Of a stretch of DNA of 43,118 bases, positions 34,720 to 42,720 are shown in pieces. The stretch comes from JBLIDK01 sp047632595 (lineage in GTDB: Bacteria; Bacteroidota; Bacteroidia; Sphingobacteriales; Sphingobacteriaceae), in assembly GCA_047632595.1 (NCBI GenBank), contig JBLIDK010000014.1, forward strand, positions 1 to 43,118, read 5' to 3'. Position 1 is the first letter of the stretch; the number at the start of each line of letters is the position of its first letter. The position numbers and the translations under genes were made by a program. The notes under the pieces were generated by a model. That model ran no database searches and had not been told where the DNA came from. It worked only from the letters and a program-made list of their open reading frames with translations.

Positions 34720-36567
34720 CTAATCAATTTGTTTAACAAACTCTAAAAACACTTTCTTATGAAGTTCAAGATCCATATTTGGAGATAAAGAAACTCGTGC
34801 AATATAATCCTTATCACCTTCCTTAGTAGTGCCTTGTGTTGAGGTTGCAGGAATCGTCCAATAACACCCTTTCAATTGTCCGTAGCTCACACAGTTCTTG
34901 CTTTCATTCGGAATTTCAGAAATCATTAAGTTAATTAACTTACTATTTAAAGACCTTTTGTAAGACTCTCGTTCTTCATCATTTTCGCCTTTAGTAGGTA
35001 AATCTAACGAGAAAACGGAAGGAGTAAACCCTTGCTTTGCCAACTCTTCTGAAACAAAGTTGATTTTTGCGCCTGGCAGATTTTTGTTTATGAAAGTGAC
35101 AAATTCACGAGTGTTTTTATAAGCATCGTTAATGCGCTTTTTCATAGAAGGTAGCTGCTTTGCTAAAATTTCAATTTGGAGGGACGTTGCCTCATTATAG
35201 CAAAGCTTTAAATGAGTTTCTATTTTATCCATTAACGCTATGGTCAGGTTATTTCCTATACAGTAGCCTGCGGTACATTGTCCACCACTTGGAAATTTGG
35301 ACCCACTTACATAAGAAATGGCCCTAACAGTTGAGAGAATTGCCCCCTCACCTAAAAAATGCACATTTGGACAAAAGGTTTGGTCTAAAACAAACACTGG
35401 GTCAATAGCTGCTTGTCCAGTAGCAGTTTGTCGTTTTGCCCTTAAAGCGCTTTTTAACTTCAACAACTCTGGCACTTCCACTCTTGGATTTGTGGGAATT
35501 TCAGCAATGATATAAGGGATGGCATCTTCTTTTGCAATTTTTTCTAAAATTATATCAAGGCTTTGGGCCATGTCATTTCCACCATCAACGGCTAAATCAA
35601 CTATTTCAACATTCTTTAAGCAAGCAGCAATGCGTCTAGCTTGGTCATTGGTGCCCCCGTAACAATTGGGCGGCACAATAATTTTTATTGCTTTTCCTTT
35701 ATGATTTTCAAAGGCATCGTGAATAAGCCCCATCACAATAGCATATTGTATTGAAAGTCCACTTGAACCAACAAGCGCTTTTGTATTAGAGCCAGTAATC
35801 TCTTTTATAGCAGTTAGCACCGTTGTTTTGTTCACCTCAACCTTAGCTTTGTTAGTGTCTAAAGCAGCCTTTGTTACAAGGTTGTGAAGAGCAGCAAGGC
35901 AATTGGCAGGAGTCATTGCAATAGTCTCTCTTCTTCTTACATGCTGTATTTCTGAGATGTAGTTTTCATTTTTTTCACCGTTTACAAGGACAACACTGCC
36001 AAAGTGACTATGTGTATTAATTAAGAAGTCAATATTTTTTGAATGTTCAACCTTAAAAAGGTCTTTTTCTTGAGAAATGAAAACAGTGCTGCCTTCATAC
36101 TCGGAAATTTCTTCTATTTTTTGAACCTGTTCTAGCTCAAAAGAATAACCATAAACATTCTTTAAAATTTCGATATCAAAAGATGCTGGTAGAGTACTTG
36201 AATAAATTATTCGGGTGTTTTTTTTATCAATTAGATTTTTTCTAAGAATAGCCAAAACAGGGGCCGTCTTAGAGGAGAAACTGATTACACATTCTGGGTT
36301 CAGCTTATTCAATTTAGCAATAATCCATTCCAATAAACAAGATAATGGGTGGCCTAGTCGAATGTAATCGTAAGCAGTGGGCAATTTGCTTAGCGCAGAT
36401 GATTCAGAATTACTGTCATTAAACAAGATTTCAAATTGATTTAAAAATTCAGTTTTGGCGAATTTTTCATCATAAATATCTAAACGATGGGTTGTTAGGT
36501 TCAGCCAATCTTCTGGCATACTCCCCAATACATAGTTAATATAATTTAGCACTTTATTGTTCTCCAT
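34720..36567 (-). CDS. Cys/Met-metabolism-like PLP-dependent enzyme, unusually long
   Basis: A 615-aa protein without signal peptide. The C-terminal ~400 residues follow the cystathionine gamma-synthase-type PLP fold: GSSGLSIQYAIVMGLIHDAF, VPPNCYGGTNDQARRI, IPYIIAEIPTNPRVEVPELL, VLDQTFCPNVHFLGEGA, and the probable Schiff-base Lys424 in VSGSKFPSGGQCTAGYC. Members are normally ~380-430 aa; here ~200 residues precede the core, and they contain a second family-like segment (YDYIRLGHPLSCLLEWIIAK ... SFSSKTAPVLAIL). The substrate is unknown; a lyase or transsulfuration-type reaction is the safe guess. A -7-like box TACTTTTG lies just before its start. Confidence 0.75.
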   Translation of the reverse strand: MENNKVLNYINYVLGSMPEDWLNLTTHRLDIYDEKFAKTEFLNQFEILFNDSNSESSALSKLPTAYDYIRLGHPLSCLLEWIIAKLNKLNPECVISFSSKTAPVLAILRKNLIDKKNTRIIYSSTLPASFDIEILKNVYGYSFELEQVQKIEEISEYEGSTVFISQEKDLFKVEHSKNIDFLINTHSHFGSVVLVNGEKNENYISEIQHVRRRETIAMTPANCLAALHNLVTKAALDTNKAKVEVNKTTVLTAIKEITGSNTKALVGSSGLSIQYAIVMGLIHDAFENHKGKAIKIIVPPNCYGGTNDQARRIAACLKNVEIVDLAVDGGNDMAQSLDIILEKIAKEDAIPYIIAEIPTNPRVEVPELLKLKSALRAKRQTATGQAAIDPVFVLDQTFCPNVHFLGEGAILSTVRAISYVSGSKFPSGGQCTAGYCIGNNLTIALMDKIETHLKLCYNEATSLQIEILAKQLPSMKKRINDAYKNTREFVTFINKNLPGAKINFVSEELAKQGFTPSVFSLDLPTKGENDEERESYKRSLNSKLINLMISEIPNESKNCVSYGQLKGCYWTIPATSTQGTTKEGDKDYIARVSLSPNMDLELHKKVFLEFVKQID

Positions 36568-36587
36568 AAATCCATAGTTGAAAGCGC

Positions 36588-36595
36588 CAAAAGTA
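36588..36595 (-). promoter_or_regulatory. Candidate -7 box for the PLP-enzyme gene
   Basis: On the minus strand TACTTTTG fits the Bacteroidota consensus TAnnTTTG exactly and lies 20 nt before the ATG at 36567, giving a short leader. No TTG is found at the ideal -33 spacing, so the assignment is tentative. Confidence 0.35.
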
Positions 36596-36769
36596 GTGAT
36601 TAATTAGGTTTATATTGAAGGAGTTACAAGTAGTTTTGGAATAGAAGATTTGAGTTAAGGTTTTGGCCATGAAAACCAAAAGGTTGTCCCTTCATTTAGT
36701 TTATAACTGAAAATTCAACTTAATATTTAATACCAAAAGTAGCCAAATACTCTAATTTGCTTTAAGGTC

Positions 36770-37330
36770 TTAATTACAAGGTTCACCAACAGTTTCTTTT
36801 AAATCCTCACTAAATGATTCAAGTTTCTTTTCAAACTCGCTTTTTAATGAGGCATCGATTATCCCCTTTTCTTCATCGAAATTTTTATTGAATGAAGGCA
36901 AAGAAAAGGACTGCGGTATTGATTTATTTGAATGTGAATAAATGCTTACAGCGTGGTCCAAAACTGATTTTCCACCTCTTTCACCTGGTGAAGTAGCCAA
37001 AAGAAATAAGGGTTTACTTTGAAATACATTTTTATCAATTCGAGATACCCAGTCAAATATGTTTTTATAGGCAACTGTGAATGATCCGTTGTGTTCAGCA
37101 AGGGATAGTACTATGCCATCTGCTTTATCAACAAGTTCTTTAAACTCTTGAGCTTTATTCGGTATACCATTGGAGTTTTCAATGCCAACACTAAAAATTG
37201 GCATTTCAAAATCGTTTAAGTCAATTAAGCAAACCACAGTATCTTGTACTTGAGAAGCTGCATACTGTGCCAATTGCTTATTGATAGAGTTTTTGCTGCT
37301 GCTTGCTCCAAATGCTAAAATGTTCTTCAT
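36770..37330 (-). CDS. NADPH-dependent FMN reductase family protein
   Basis: A 186-aa flavodoxin-like protein. It opens MKNILAFGASSSKNSINKQL with the phosphate-binding loop GASSSKNSIN, followed by LIDLNDFEMPIFSVGIE, the DGIVLSLAEHNGSFTVAYKN strand-loop that binds the flavin ring, and PLFLLATSPGERGGKSVLD. These are the ordered motifs of PF03358 (ArsH/chromate-reductase-like). It probably reduces FMN or quinones in the cytosol. It lies between the PLP enzyme and the FAD monooxygenase on the same strand but with gaps of 202 and 101 nt, so a separate transcript is likely. Confidence 0.87.
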   Translation of the reverse strand: MKNILAFGASSSKNSINKQLAQYAASQVQDTVVCLIDLNDFEMPIFSVGIENSNGIPNKAQEFKELVDKADGIVLSLAEHNGSFTVAYKNIFDWVSRIDKNVFQSKPLFLLATSPGERGGKSVLDHAVSIYSHSNKSIPQSFSLPSFNKNFDEEKGIIDASLKSEFEKKLESFSEDLKETVGEPCN

Positions 37331-37431
37331 AAATAATTAGTACCCTAGTTTTTATTGATGTTGTACAGGATTGAACAATTACTTTTAATTAATGTTTATA
37401 TAAAAATTCAGGCACCTATATAAACCAACTC

Positions 37432-38865
37432 TTATTTCTTCAATCCTCGCCCTCTAGGCTCATTCCCTTCAAGTAGTACACTATCAGAATGAAGAAATTG
37501 AGCAGCATCTGCCGAATCGCTCACCTTGGTAGCACTGCGTTTTAACATTTCGGATTCAAATTCTGATAAAACACCTTTTCTAAGGCCAACTTCCCTCCAA
37601 TTTGAGAAGGGTCTACACCCTTTTGCAATTTCTCGAGCTAGTGAAAGTGCGTCGAGCAATGCTTGGTTGGCACCTTGTCCTTTAAACGGACTCATAGGAT
37701 GTGCAGCATCTCCCAATAGAGTAGCCTTCTCATTTTTTTCTAAGATTTCGGCTTTGAGCAACTCTCGATCATACACTGGGTAGCCAGAAATTAATTCTTC
37801 TTGAGTTGCCGCCATAATTTGAGGAATTGGATTATGCCATTGGGTTCTTTTACAAGCCTCTTCCTTTAGCGCTTGAGCTCCTTGGGAACTTAAATTCTTT
37901 GCCTCATCTTCTAACATTGGAAAACTTAATTGCCACATCACCGAGTCTTTGGTATAAGGCATCATGTAAATGCGTTCTGTACCATTTGCAGTTTGAAATA
38001 CTGTTTCAGAATCCAGCAAATCACTATCAACTCCTTTTAAGGACTCCAATGGACAAATACCGAGTATCACAATGCAGTCTAAGTAGCGCAAAGGAGTTTT
38101 TTCATCTCCAATTAACTTGTTGCGCACAGTGCTTCGTATTCCATCTGCACCCACTAACAAATCAGCTTTAACATACTTTATTTTTCCATCAATGTTAAAG
38201 GTCAATTCAACCTCGTCCCCTTCCTTAAAATCAACTAGCTGATGGGCCCATTGAACTTTATCTTGTCCGCCAAGTTGCTCTAGTAATGCAAGGCGTAATG
38301 ACTGGCGTGAAATGTGAATGTTTGTTCGCTTTGGAGTGCCTTTATCATCACTTTCTAGCATCTTTCTCATTCCCCATTCGCCAATTACATTTCCTTCAGT
38401 GGTGTGCACTAAATGTCTTGTCGAAATTATTCCATCGGCTAAAGAAAAAAGGCCTAATCCTTCAATAGCCTTGGTTGCTTGTTGTAAGGTGAGCCCGTAG
38501 CCTTGCGACCGAGCTTCAAAATTCATATCTCGTTCGTACAGTGTAAAAGGAATTCCCCGATGTAAGCAGGCTACAGCCAGTGCCACTCCGCCAATACCAC
38601 CGCCAATTATTGCAACATAAGGAAAGTTTTTAGTGTCTGGTTCTGGAGGGTTTTCAGATGAAATTAACCCGGAGCCCATACAATTTGGGCAAGAAAACAG
38701 GTGACCTTTTGGACGAACAGGAACTGTTCCAACCCCCTTCAATTTTTCGTAATGTTCAAGATCTTTTTGGTACTGAAGTCGCACTTTTTTGCGTAGCCTA
38801 CGGTTTTTTTTACCACGTCCTTGACATTCGGGACAAGCTGCCCAGCACGACTCTTTATTTTGCAC
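37432..38865 (-). CDS. FAD-dependent monooxygenase (PHBH fold) with N-terminal zinc-ribbon-like CxxCxGxG segment
   Basis: A 477-aa protein. The start is a GTG at 38865 that overlaps the last 11 nt of the upstream gene, suggesting translational coupling. Residues ~7-66 carry two DnaJ-like motifs, C11-PEC-QGRG and C59-PNC-MGSG, separated by a charged helix; they could hold one zinc ion. The FAD domain follows: the GGGIGGVALAVACLHRG nucleotide loop (~88-104), the GYGLTL segment, LLVGADGIRSTVRNKL (DG motif) and LLGDAAHPMSPFKGQGANQA (GD motif), as in PF01494 hydroxylases. The substrate is unknown; an aromatic or polyketide-like compound is typical. The zinc-ribbon head is unusual in this family. 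Confidence 0.85.
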   Translation of the reverse strand: MQNKESCWAACPECQGRGKKNRRLRKKVRLQYQKDLEHYEKLKGVGTVPVRPKGHLFSCPNCMGSGLISSENPPEPDTKNFPYVAIIGGGIGGVALAVACLHRGIPFTLYERDMNFEARSQGYGLTLQQATKAIEGLGLFSLADGIISTRHLVHTTEGNVIGEWGMRKMLESDDKGTPKRTNIHISRQSLRLALLEQLGGQDKVQWAHQLVDFKEGDEVELTFNIDGKIKYVKADLLVGADGIRSTVRNKLIGDEKTPLRYLDCIVILGICPLESLKGVDSDLLDSETVFQTANGTERIYMMPYTKDSVMWQLSFPMLEDEAKNLSSQGAQALKEEACKRTQWHNPIPQIMAATQEELISGYPVYDRELLKAEILEKNEKATLLGDAAHPMSPFKGQGANQALLDALSLAREIAKGCRPFSNWREVGLRKGVLSEFESEMLKRSATKVSDSADAAQFLHSDSVLLEGNEPRGRGLKK

Positions 38866-39037
38866 TTTTCTTATCTTTTATGTGCTTAACGTTTTGAAAA
38901 ATTAAAAAAACACCAACTGCTGAGCCTGAAATTCCTTCAACGTATTCTCCCTTAAGCAGAAAATAGACTCCGCTAAGAATAGCCATAGTTCCTAGGCCTA
39001 GGTAAAATTTTTCCCAGCTTGTATTGTTTTTTTTCAT
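38855..39037 (-). CDS. Small two-helix membrane protein, coupled to the FAD monooxygenase gene
   Basis: A 60-aa protein (MKKNNTSWEKFYLGLGTMAI ... FQNVKHIKDKKSAK). It has two hydrophobic segments around residues 12-27 and 35-50 with basic ends, so it is a likely membrane hairpin. Its last codons overlap the GTG start of the FAD monooxygenase in another frame (AAAAGTGCAAAATAA), which points to a joint transcript and coupled translation. The family is not recognised. It might tether or serve the monooxygenase at the membrane, but this is inference from position only. Confidence 0.55.
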   Translation of the reverse strand: MKKNNTSWEKFYLGLGTMAILSGVYFLLKGEYVEGISGSAVGVFLIFQNVKHIKDKKSAK

Positions 39038-39117
39038 ATTTGTTAGTTCTTAAGTCATAGTTGGCAAAACTTGTGTTTTTTTACAAGTTCTTGCATATTA
39101 TTTCGCTTTAGAAATGT

Positions 39118-39187
39118 TTAAAAGTTATAGCCAAAGTGCATTCCCGGTTCACCAATAAAGAACTTATTCCAATTATCATCCTTCACT
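39118..39187 (-). pseudogene. Possible C-terminal remnant of an outer-membrane protein gene
   Basis: A short minus-strand reading, KDDNWNKFFIGEPGMHFGYN then F-stop (TAA at 39118-39120), has the typical end of a Bacteroidota outer-membrane barrel (strand with a final aromatic residue). It is preceded closely by stops, so nothing else of the gene remains. The stretch 39038-39289 otherwise holds a 7-bp inverted repeat (AACTTGT 39068-39074 / ACAAGTT 39083-39089) and the hairpin at 39258. Chance is possible. Confidence 0.25.
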
Positions 39188-39257
39188 TTTAATTAGTCAC
39201 TATTCACTAAAATGCGTAACTCTTTTCTTTTTTAGCTTAGGTCTTTGAAACTCAGTT

Positions 39258-39280
39258 ATCCCGATAAATCGGGATTTTTT
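39258..39280 (+). terminator. Strong hairpin with T-tract 3' of the cyclase gene
   Basis: ATCCCGA (39258-39264), loop TAAA, TCGGGAT (39269-39275), then TTTTT: a textbook intrinsic terminator reading on the plus strand. No plus-strand gene leads into it, but it sits about 10 nt past the end of the minus-strand cyclase gene. For that transcript the stem is preceded by an A-run, so it can form the same hairpin, though without the U-tract. It probably ends the cyclase transcript or blocks antisense entry. Confidence 0.6.
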
Positions 39281-39289
39281 GTTTATATA

Positions 39290-41122
39290 TTAGTTTTTAA
39301 GGGCAATGAAAAACATCTCAATCTCCCCCTTGCCCTTCGCTTCAATTTTACCTCGGCTTTCGAAAGAAAACTGAGGGTCATTCTTCAGCAATTCGTAGGT
39401 AGACTGGCTCACATTCACTTTGCCAACTTCCCCGGCGCTTTCCATGCGGCTAGCGGTGTTTACGGTATCCCCCCAAATGTCGTATTGGAATTTCTTAACG
39501 CCTACAATTCCGGCTACTACTGGGCCTGTATGAATACCCACGCGCATTTCGAAGGCGGGTTCGCCTTTGGCATCGTGTGCAGCTTTGCGCGATGAAATGA
39601 AGCTTTGCATTTCCAATGCAGCTAAAATAGTATTCTTTGTTGAATCATCCGTTGGCACGGGCAAACCACCAGCCGCCATGTAGGCATCTCCAATAGTTTT
39701 GATTTTTTCAACCTTGTATTTGTCCATGATGCCGTCAAAAGCCTCGAAACAAGTGTTGATCTCGGCTACTAACTCTTGTGCACTTAGCTTTTCGCTGGCT
39801 GCTGTAAATCCTTTAAAGTCTGTAAAGAGTATAGACACCATGTCAAAGTCACGCGCATCTGCTCGGCCTTTCTCTTTGAGTTCTGCTGCTATATCTGCTG
39901 GGAGAATATTCAGTAGCAGGTTTTCTGAGCGGTCTTTCTCCACTTGTAAATTGGCTTTTGATTTACGTACATAACGCAAACGGGTGTAGATGCCTACAGC
40001 AAAAAGCAGCACCACAAATCCAATACCAAAAGCGATGTTTCTTGTTTTCTCCTCGGCACGTATTTCTTCCTGGTGGACTTCTAATACTAAGCGGTCTGTT
40101 TCTGCTTGTGCAATGCTGTCTTGCAACATTTGCTTGGCAAACTCCATTTGCTGGAGTTTGCTAGTGGTTTCCTCGGCATGAAGGCTGTCATCTAGCACGT
40201 TCATTTTCTCAAGGTACACTAAGGCCTCATTGCCATGCCCCATCGCTTTATGCGCATCATACAGACAGGAACATGCACTTTCTTGTATATCAATAGCCCC
40301 AATTTCTTCACTTAAATCAAGGGACTTTTGGCATTGGGAGATGGCGTCTTGATAATTGCTTTGGGCTATGTAGATACCCCCAATATCCTTTAGCGTGTTG
40401 GCTATTCCCTTTTTATCCCCGATTTCTTCTCTGATTTTTAAACCGCGCTGGTAATAATCCAAGGCTTTAGGGTAATTGCTTTTGTATTTGTAGATACTCC
40501 CAATATTGACTAGCGAGGTGGACACTCCCTTTTTATACCCGATTTCTTTAAAGATTTTTAAACTGCGCTGGAAATAATCCAATGCTTTGGGGTAGTTGTT
40601 TTGGGCCTGGTAGCTACTCCCAATATTATGTAGTGCGTTGGCAATCATCATATTATCCCTTACTTCTTCATTAATTTTTAAACTGCGCTGGAAATAAACC
40701 AATGCTTTGAGGTAGTTGTTTTGGTCCTGATAGACACTCCCAATATTCATTAGCGTGTTGGATATTCCCTTTTTACCCCCGATTTCTTTAAAGATTTTTA
40801 AACTGCGCTGGTAATAATCCAATGCTTTGGGGTAATTGCTTGTAAAGTAACAACTCACTCCTTGAATGTGATACCCACTTGCCTGAGACTTTAGAGATTT
40901 CTTTTCTTGTCCAAACACCACCAAATCTTCGGCTAAAATGAAAGCGGTATCAGGGTTGGAGTAAAGAAAGCCATTTATGATGTAACCTCTATAAGCAGCA
41001 GCTCTTACTGAATCTGTTTGAGTCTCATCTTGCCAAACAGAATAGAGGGAGTCTAGGTTGGTTTGTGCCTTTATAAAAAGGGTTGGAAATGATATGAATA
41101 GTATCAGAAGTAGTTTTCTCAT
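39290..41122 (-). CDS. TPR-containing class III adenylyl cyclase, membrane-bound
   Basis: A 610-aa protein with a signal peptide (MRKLLLILFISFPTLFIKAQ). Residues ~75-300 are tetratricopeptide repeats of 40 aa (GISNTLMNIGSVYQDQNNYL; KALDYFQRSLKIFKEIG), predicted to be periplasmic. A coiled stretch follows, then one membrane helix (~IAFGIGFVVLLFAVGIYTRL) and a cytosolic class III cyclase domain (~430-605). Catalytic residues are complete: metal-binding D435 (FTDFKGF) and D479 (TIGDAY), purine-selecting K475, and the YDIWGDTVNTASRM segment with Asp, Asn and Arg. The K/D pair favours ATP, so the product should be cAMP. The DNA is clearly more GC-rich than its neighbours. An integrase remnant ends 30 nt upstream of its start. 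Confidence 0.9.
   Translation of the reverse strand: MRKLLLILFISFPTLFIKAQTNLDSLYSVWQDETQTDSVRAAAYRGYIINGFLYSNPDTAFILAEDLVVFGQEKKSLKSQASGYHIQGVSCYFTSNYPKALDYYQRSLKIFKEIGGKKGISNTLMNIGSVYQDQNNYLKALVYFQRSLKINEEVRDNMMIANALHNIGSSYQAQNNYPKALDYFQRSLKIFKEIGYKKGVSTSLVNIGSIYKYKSNYPKALDYYQRGLKIREEIGDKKGIANTLKDIGGIYIAQSNYQDAISQCQKSLDLSEEIGAIDIQESACSCLYDAHKAMGHGNEALVYLEKMNVLDDSLHAEETTSKLQQMEFAKQMLQDSIAQAETDRLVLEVHQEEIRAEEKTRNIAFGIGFVVLLFAVGIYTRLRYVRKSKANLQVEKDRSENLLLNILPADIAAELKEKGRADARDFDMVSILFTDFKGFTAASEKLSAQELVAEINTCFEAFDGIMDKYKVEKIKTIGDAYMAAGGLPVPTDDSTKNTILAALEMQSFISSRKAAHDAKGEPAFEMRVGIHTGPVVAGIVGVKKFQYDIWGDTVNTASRMESAGEVGKVNVSQSTYELLKNDPQFSFESRGKIEAKGKGEIEMFFIALKN
40381..40860 (-). repeat. Four 120-bp direct repeats encoding TPR units
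   Basis: Within the cyclase gene the plus-strand string AACTGCGCTGG recurs at 40561, 40681 and 40801, and as AACCGCGCTGG at 40441, an exact 120-bp period equal to 40 codons. The following ~60 bp (AATAATCCAATGCTTTGGGG and TACTCCCAATATT) are also nearly identical. In contrast to the old repeats of the giant operon, the DNA itself is conserved, which indicates recent duplication or gene conversion and a capacity to gain or lose units. Confidence 0.85.
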
Positions 41123-41152
41123 TCAGTACTTTTTTTCAATAGCATTTTGTGT

Positions 41153-41257
41153 TTAACCCAAATCTAGCATATCAATTGGACTTTTGATTGCTTTTAGGTT
41201 ATTTATGGCAACTTGGGTGTAAACCTTTGTGGTTCTGGAACTATTGTGTCCCAACGT
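41153..41257 (-). pseudogene. C-terminal remnant of a tyrosine recombinase/integrase
   Basis: The minus strand reads TLGHNSSRTTKVYTQVAINN, then LKAIKSPIDMLDLG and TAA at 41153. LGHxSxxTTxxYTxV is the end of the phage-integrase/XerD catalytic domain, with the last active-site His (LGH) and the nucleophile Tyr (VYT), and the IKSPIDML tail is typical of Bacteroidota integrases. The rest of the ~300-aa gene, including the R-K-HxxR residues, is absent upstream. It lies between the cyclase and the Ere-like gene and is the only mobile-element trace I can support in the window. Confidence 0.85.
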
Positions 41258-41377
41258 GTTTGTATATGAAAAGTAGCGCGTTTTTAGGTACTATCTTTTC
41301 GGCTTATAACTGACCTTTATTTTAATAGATACCTATTATTTAAGCGTCAGAACCGCAATTTTTTATATATGTTGTCA

Positions 41378-42598
41378 TTAGTTTTTTTCCGAATAGTTCA
41401 ATTCCACTTGTGTTCTTATTGGCGAAAACAAAATGAAATCATACCCTGAAATCAAGGTTTTTAAATTATTATTCAGTTTAACTTTTCTGTTCTTTACGAT
41501 TTCTAAAATTGGCTTTGTTTCAATAAGAACCCATTTGTCTTTTTCAGCAAGTTCTAAAATTGGTCTGAAATCCTCTCCGCCATCTTCGCTTAAATAATCA
41601 GACACTTCTCCATCAACATCCTCTGAATAGCGAGAAAAACAATTTATCGAAGTTGATATTTTTCCATTGAAATATGACAATTCTTTTATCATAGTTCCCA
41701 AATCGTAAATGCCAAGCCAAGTTTTACCATTTGCCAAATGAGTTGCTCCCATTTTAACGAATACTTTTGGAAGACTATCCGTTTTTTTAGCCAATTTATA
41801 ATGTTCTCCAAAATTCCGTTTCATATATTTCATTCTCGTGAAATTATTTGACTGATATTCTTTTGTTTCATTAAAAGCATAAATTTTCCAAGATGTTTTT
41901 AAATCTGAAATTATTCTCTGTTGTTTTGCAGTATTTGATTGTCTAAATAGCGTTTTCAATATTTGGGATTGCAACAAATTACTGAACATAGGATAATTAC
42001 TTTGTTCAGTATATTTTATAAATTCTGATTGTAAATATTGTTTTGCCTTTTCATAAGTTGTCTCAACTGATTTTTTGTCATTTGATAGTTCATAAATTTC
42101 ATCAACAAGAAATAGCTGTGAGGACAGAAATTCTTGGTCTATTGCCCAAATGCTAAATCCTAAACCAACAGCAGTTTTTAAAAAGAGTTCATCTTTTTTA
42201 CCATCAAAAAAAGGTAAGGGAATATCACTATAATCTTGATAAAAATTATTGTTGAAATCATATAATGAATTCTTGGTTTTTAACTCGTGAATCATTTTTT
42301 CAGAACTATTTGGCCCAAGCTCTATCACAAAATTTTTAAAATCGTTTTTGGATAAAATTGGAAGCAAACCGTTTGTTAAATCTGAAATCTCTGGCGAATA
42401 ATGTTGTTCGCCTAAAAGCAAAAATTGACTTTCGGAAATTCGTTTAATTAAAGAGTCTGCACCTTCTCCGATAAGTTGGTTATTTGAAATTTCAAATGTT
42501 TGGGCATATTCTGATATGTCAGAAGATTTCAGTTCATTTTGTGCAAATAAGAATGTCGAAGCGATTAGAAATGTAGCTATTGAAAATAGTTGTTTCAT
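41378..42598 (-). CDS. Exported Ere/TIKI/ChaN-superfamily-like protein
   Basis: A 406-aa protein with a signal peptide (MKQLFSIATFLIASTFLFAQ). The motifs FLLLGEQHYSPEI (GExH), FVIELGPNSSEKMI and KVFVKMGATHLANG (a late MGxxH) follow the order seen in erythromycin-esterase-like, TraB/TIKI and ChaN-like proteins, where these Glu and His residues form a catalytic or metal site. The substrate is unknown; macrolide esterase activity is not implied. The DNA is very AT-rich, unlike the cyclase next to it. Its stop codon lies inside a short motif that resembles part of the hairpin at 42665-42720, so it may be a mobile cassette. Confidence 0.6.
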   Translation of the reverse strand: MKQLFSIATFLIASTFLFAQNELKSSDISEYAQTFEISNNQLIGEGADSLIKRISESQFLLLGEQHYSPEISDLTNGLLPILSKNDFKNFVIELGPNSSEKMIHELKTKNSLYDFNNNFYQDYSDIPLPFFDGKKDELFLKTAVGLGFSIWAIDQEFLSSQLFLVDEIYELSNDKKSVETTYEKAKQYLQSEFIKYTEQSNYPMFSNLLQSQILKTLFRQSNTAKQQRIISDLKTSWKIYAFNETKEYQSNNFTRMKYMKRNFGEHYKLAKKTDSLPKVFVKMGATHLANGKTWLGIYDLGTMIKELSYFNGKISTSINCFSRYSEDVDGEVSDYLSEDGGEDFRPILELAEKDKWVLIETKPILEIVKNRKVKLNNNLKTLISGYDFILFSPIRTQVELNYSEKN

Positions 42599-42664
42599 TT
42601 ACTTAAAATTGTCTTCCCTAAATTTATTCTTGTTAGTCACAATGTTTCTTTACAGTACCATATG

Positions 42665-42720
42665 TGTGGTAACGGTTAGTATAAAATGCATTTCAATGCT
42701 TTTTTATACATTGTTACACA
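42665..42720. repeat. attC-like imperfect hairpin between photolyase-related and Ere-like genes
   Basis: A two-part inverted repeat. The outer arms TGTGGTAAC (42665-42673) and GTTACACA (42713-42720) have one extra G. The inner arms GTATAAAA (42679-42686) and TTTTATAC (42702-42709) enclose GCATT (42688-42692) and AATGC (42695-42699). Unpaired bases separate the stems, and there is no T-run for termination. This paired-box layout with bulges is like an integron attC site. The right outer arm includes the stop codon of the photolyase-related gene, as expected for a cassette recombination site directly after its gene. Confidence 0.5.

Noticed and set aside
41378..42598. Naming the Ere-like gene as a macrolide-resistance esterase
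   Set aside because: Only the GExH, IELG and MGxxH pattern is shared; these residues are common to TIKI, ChaN and related families, and the protein is exported.
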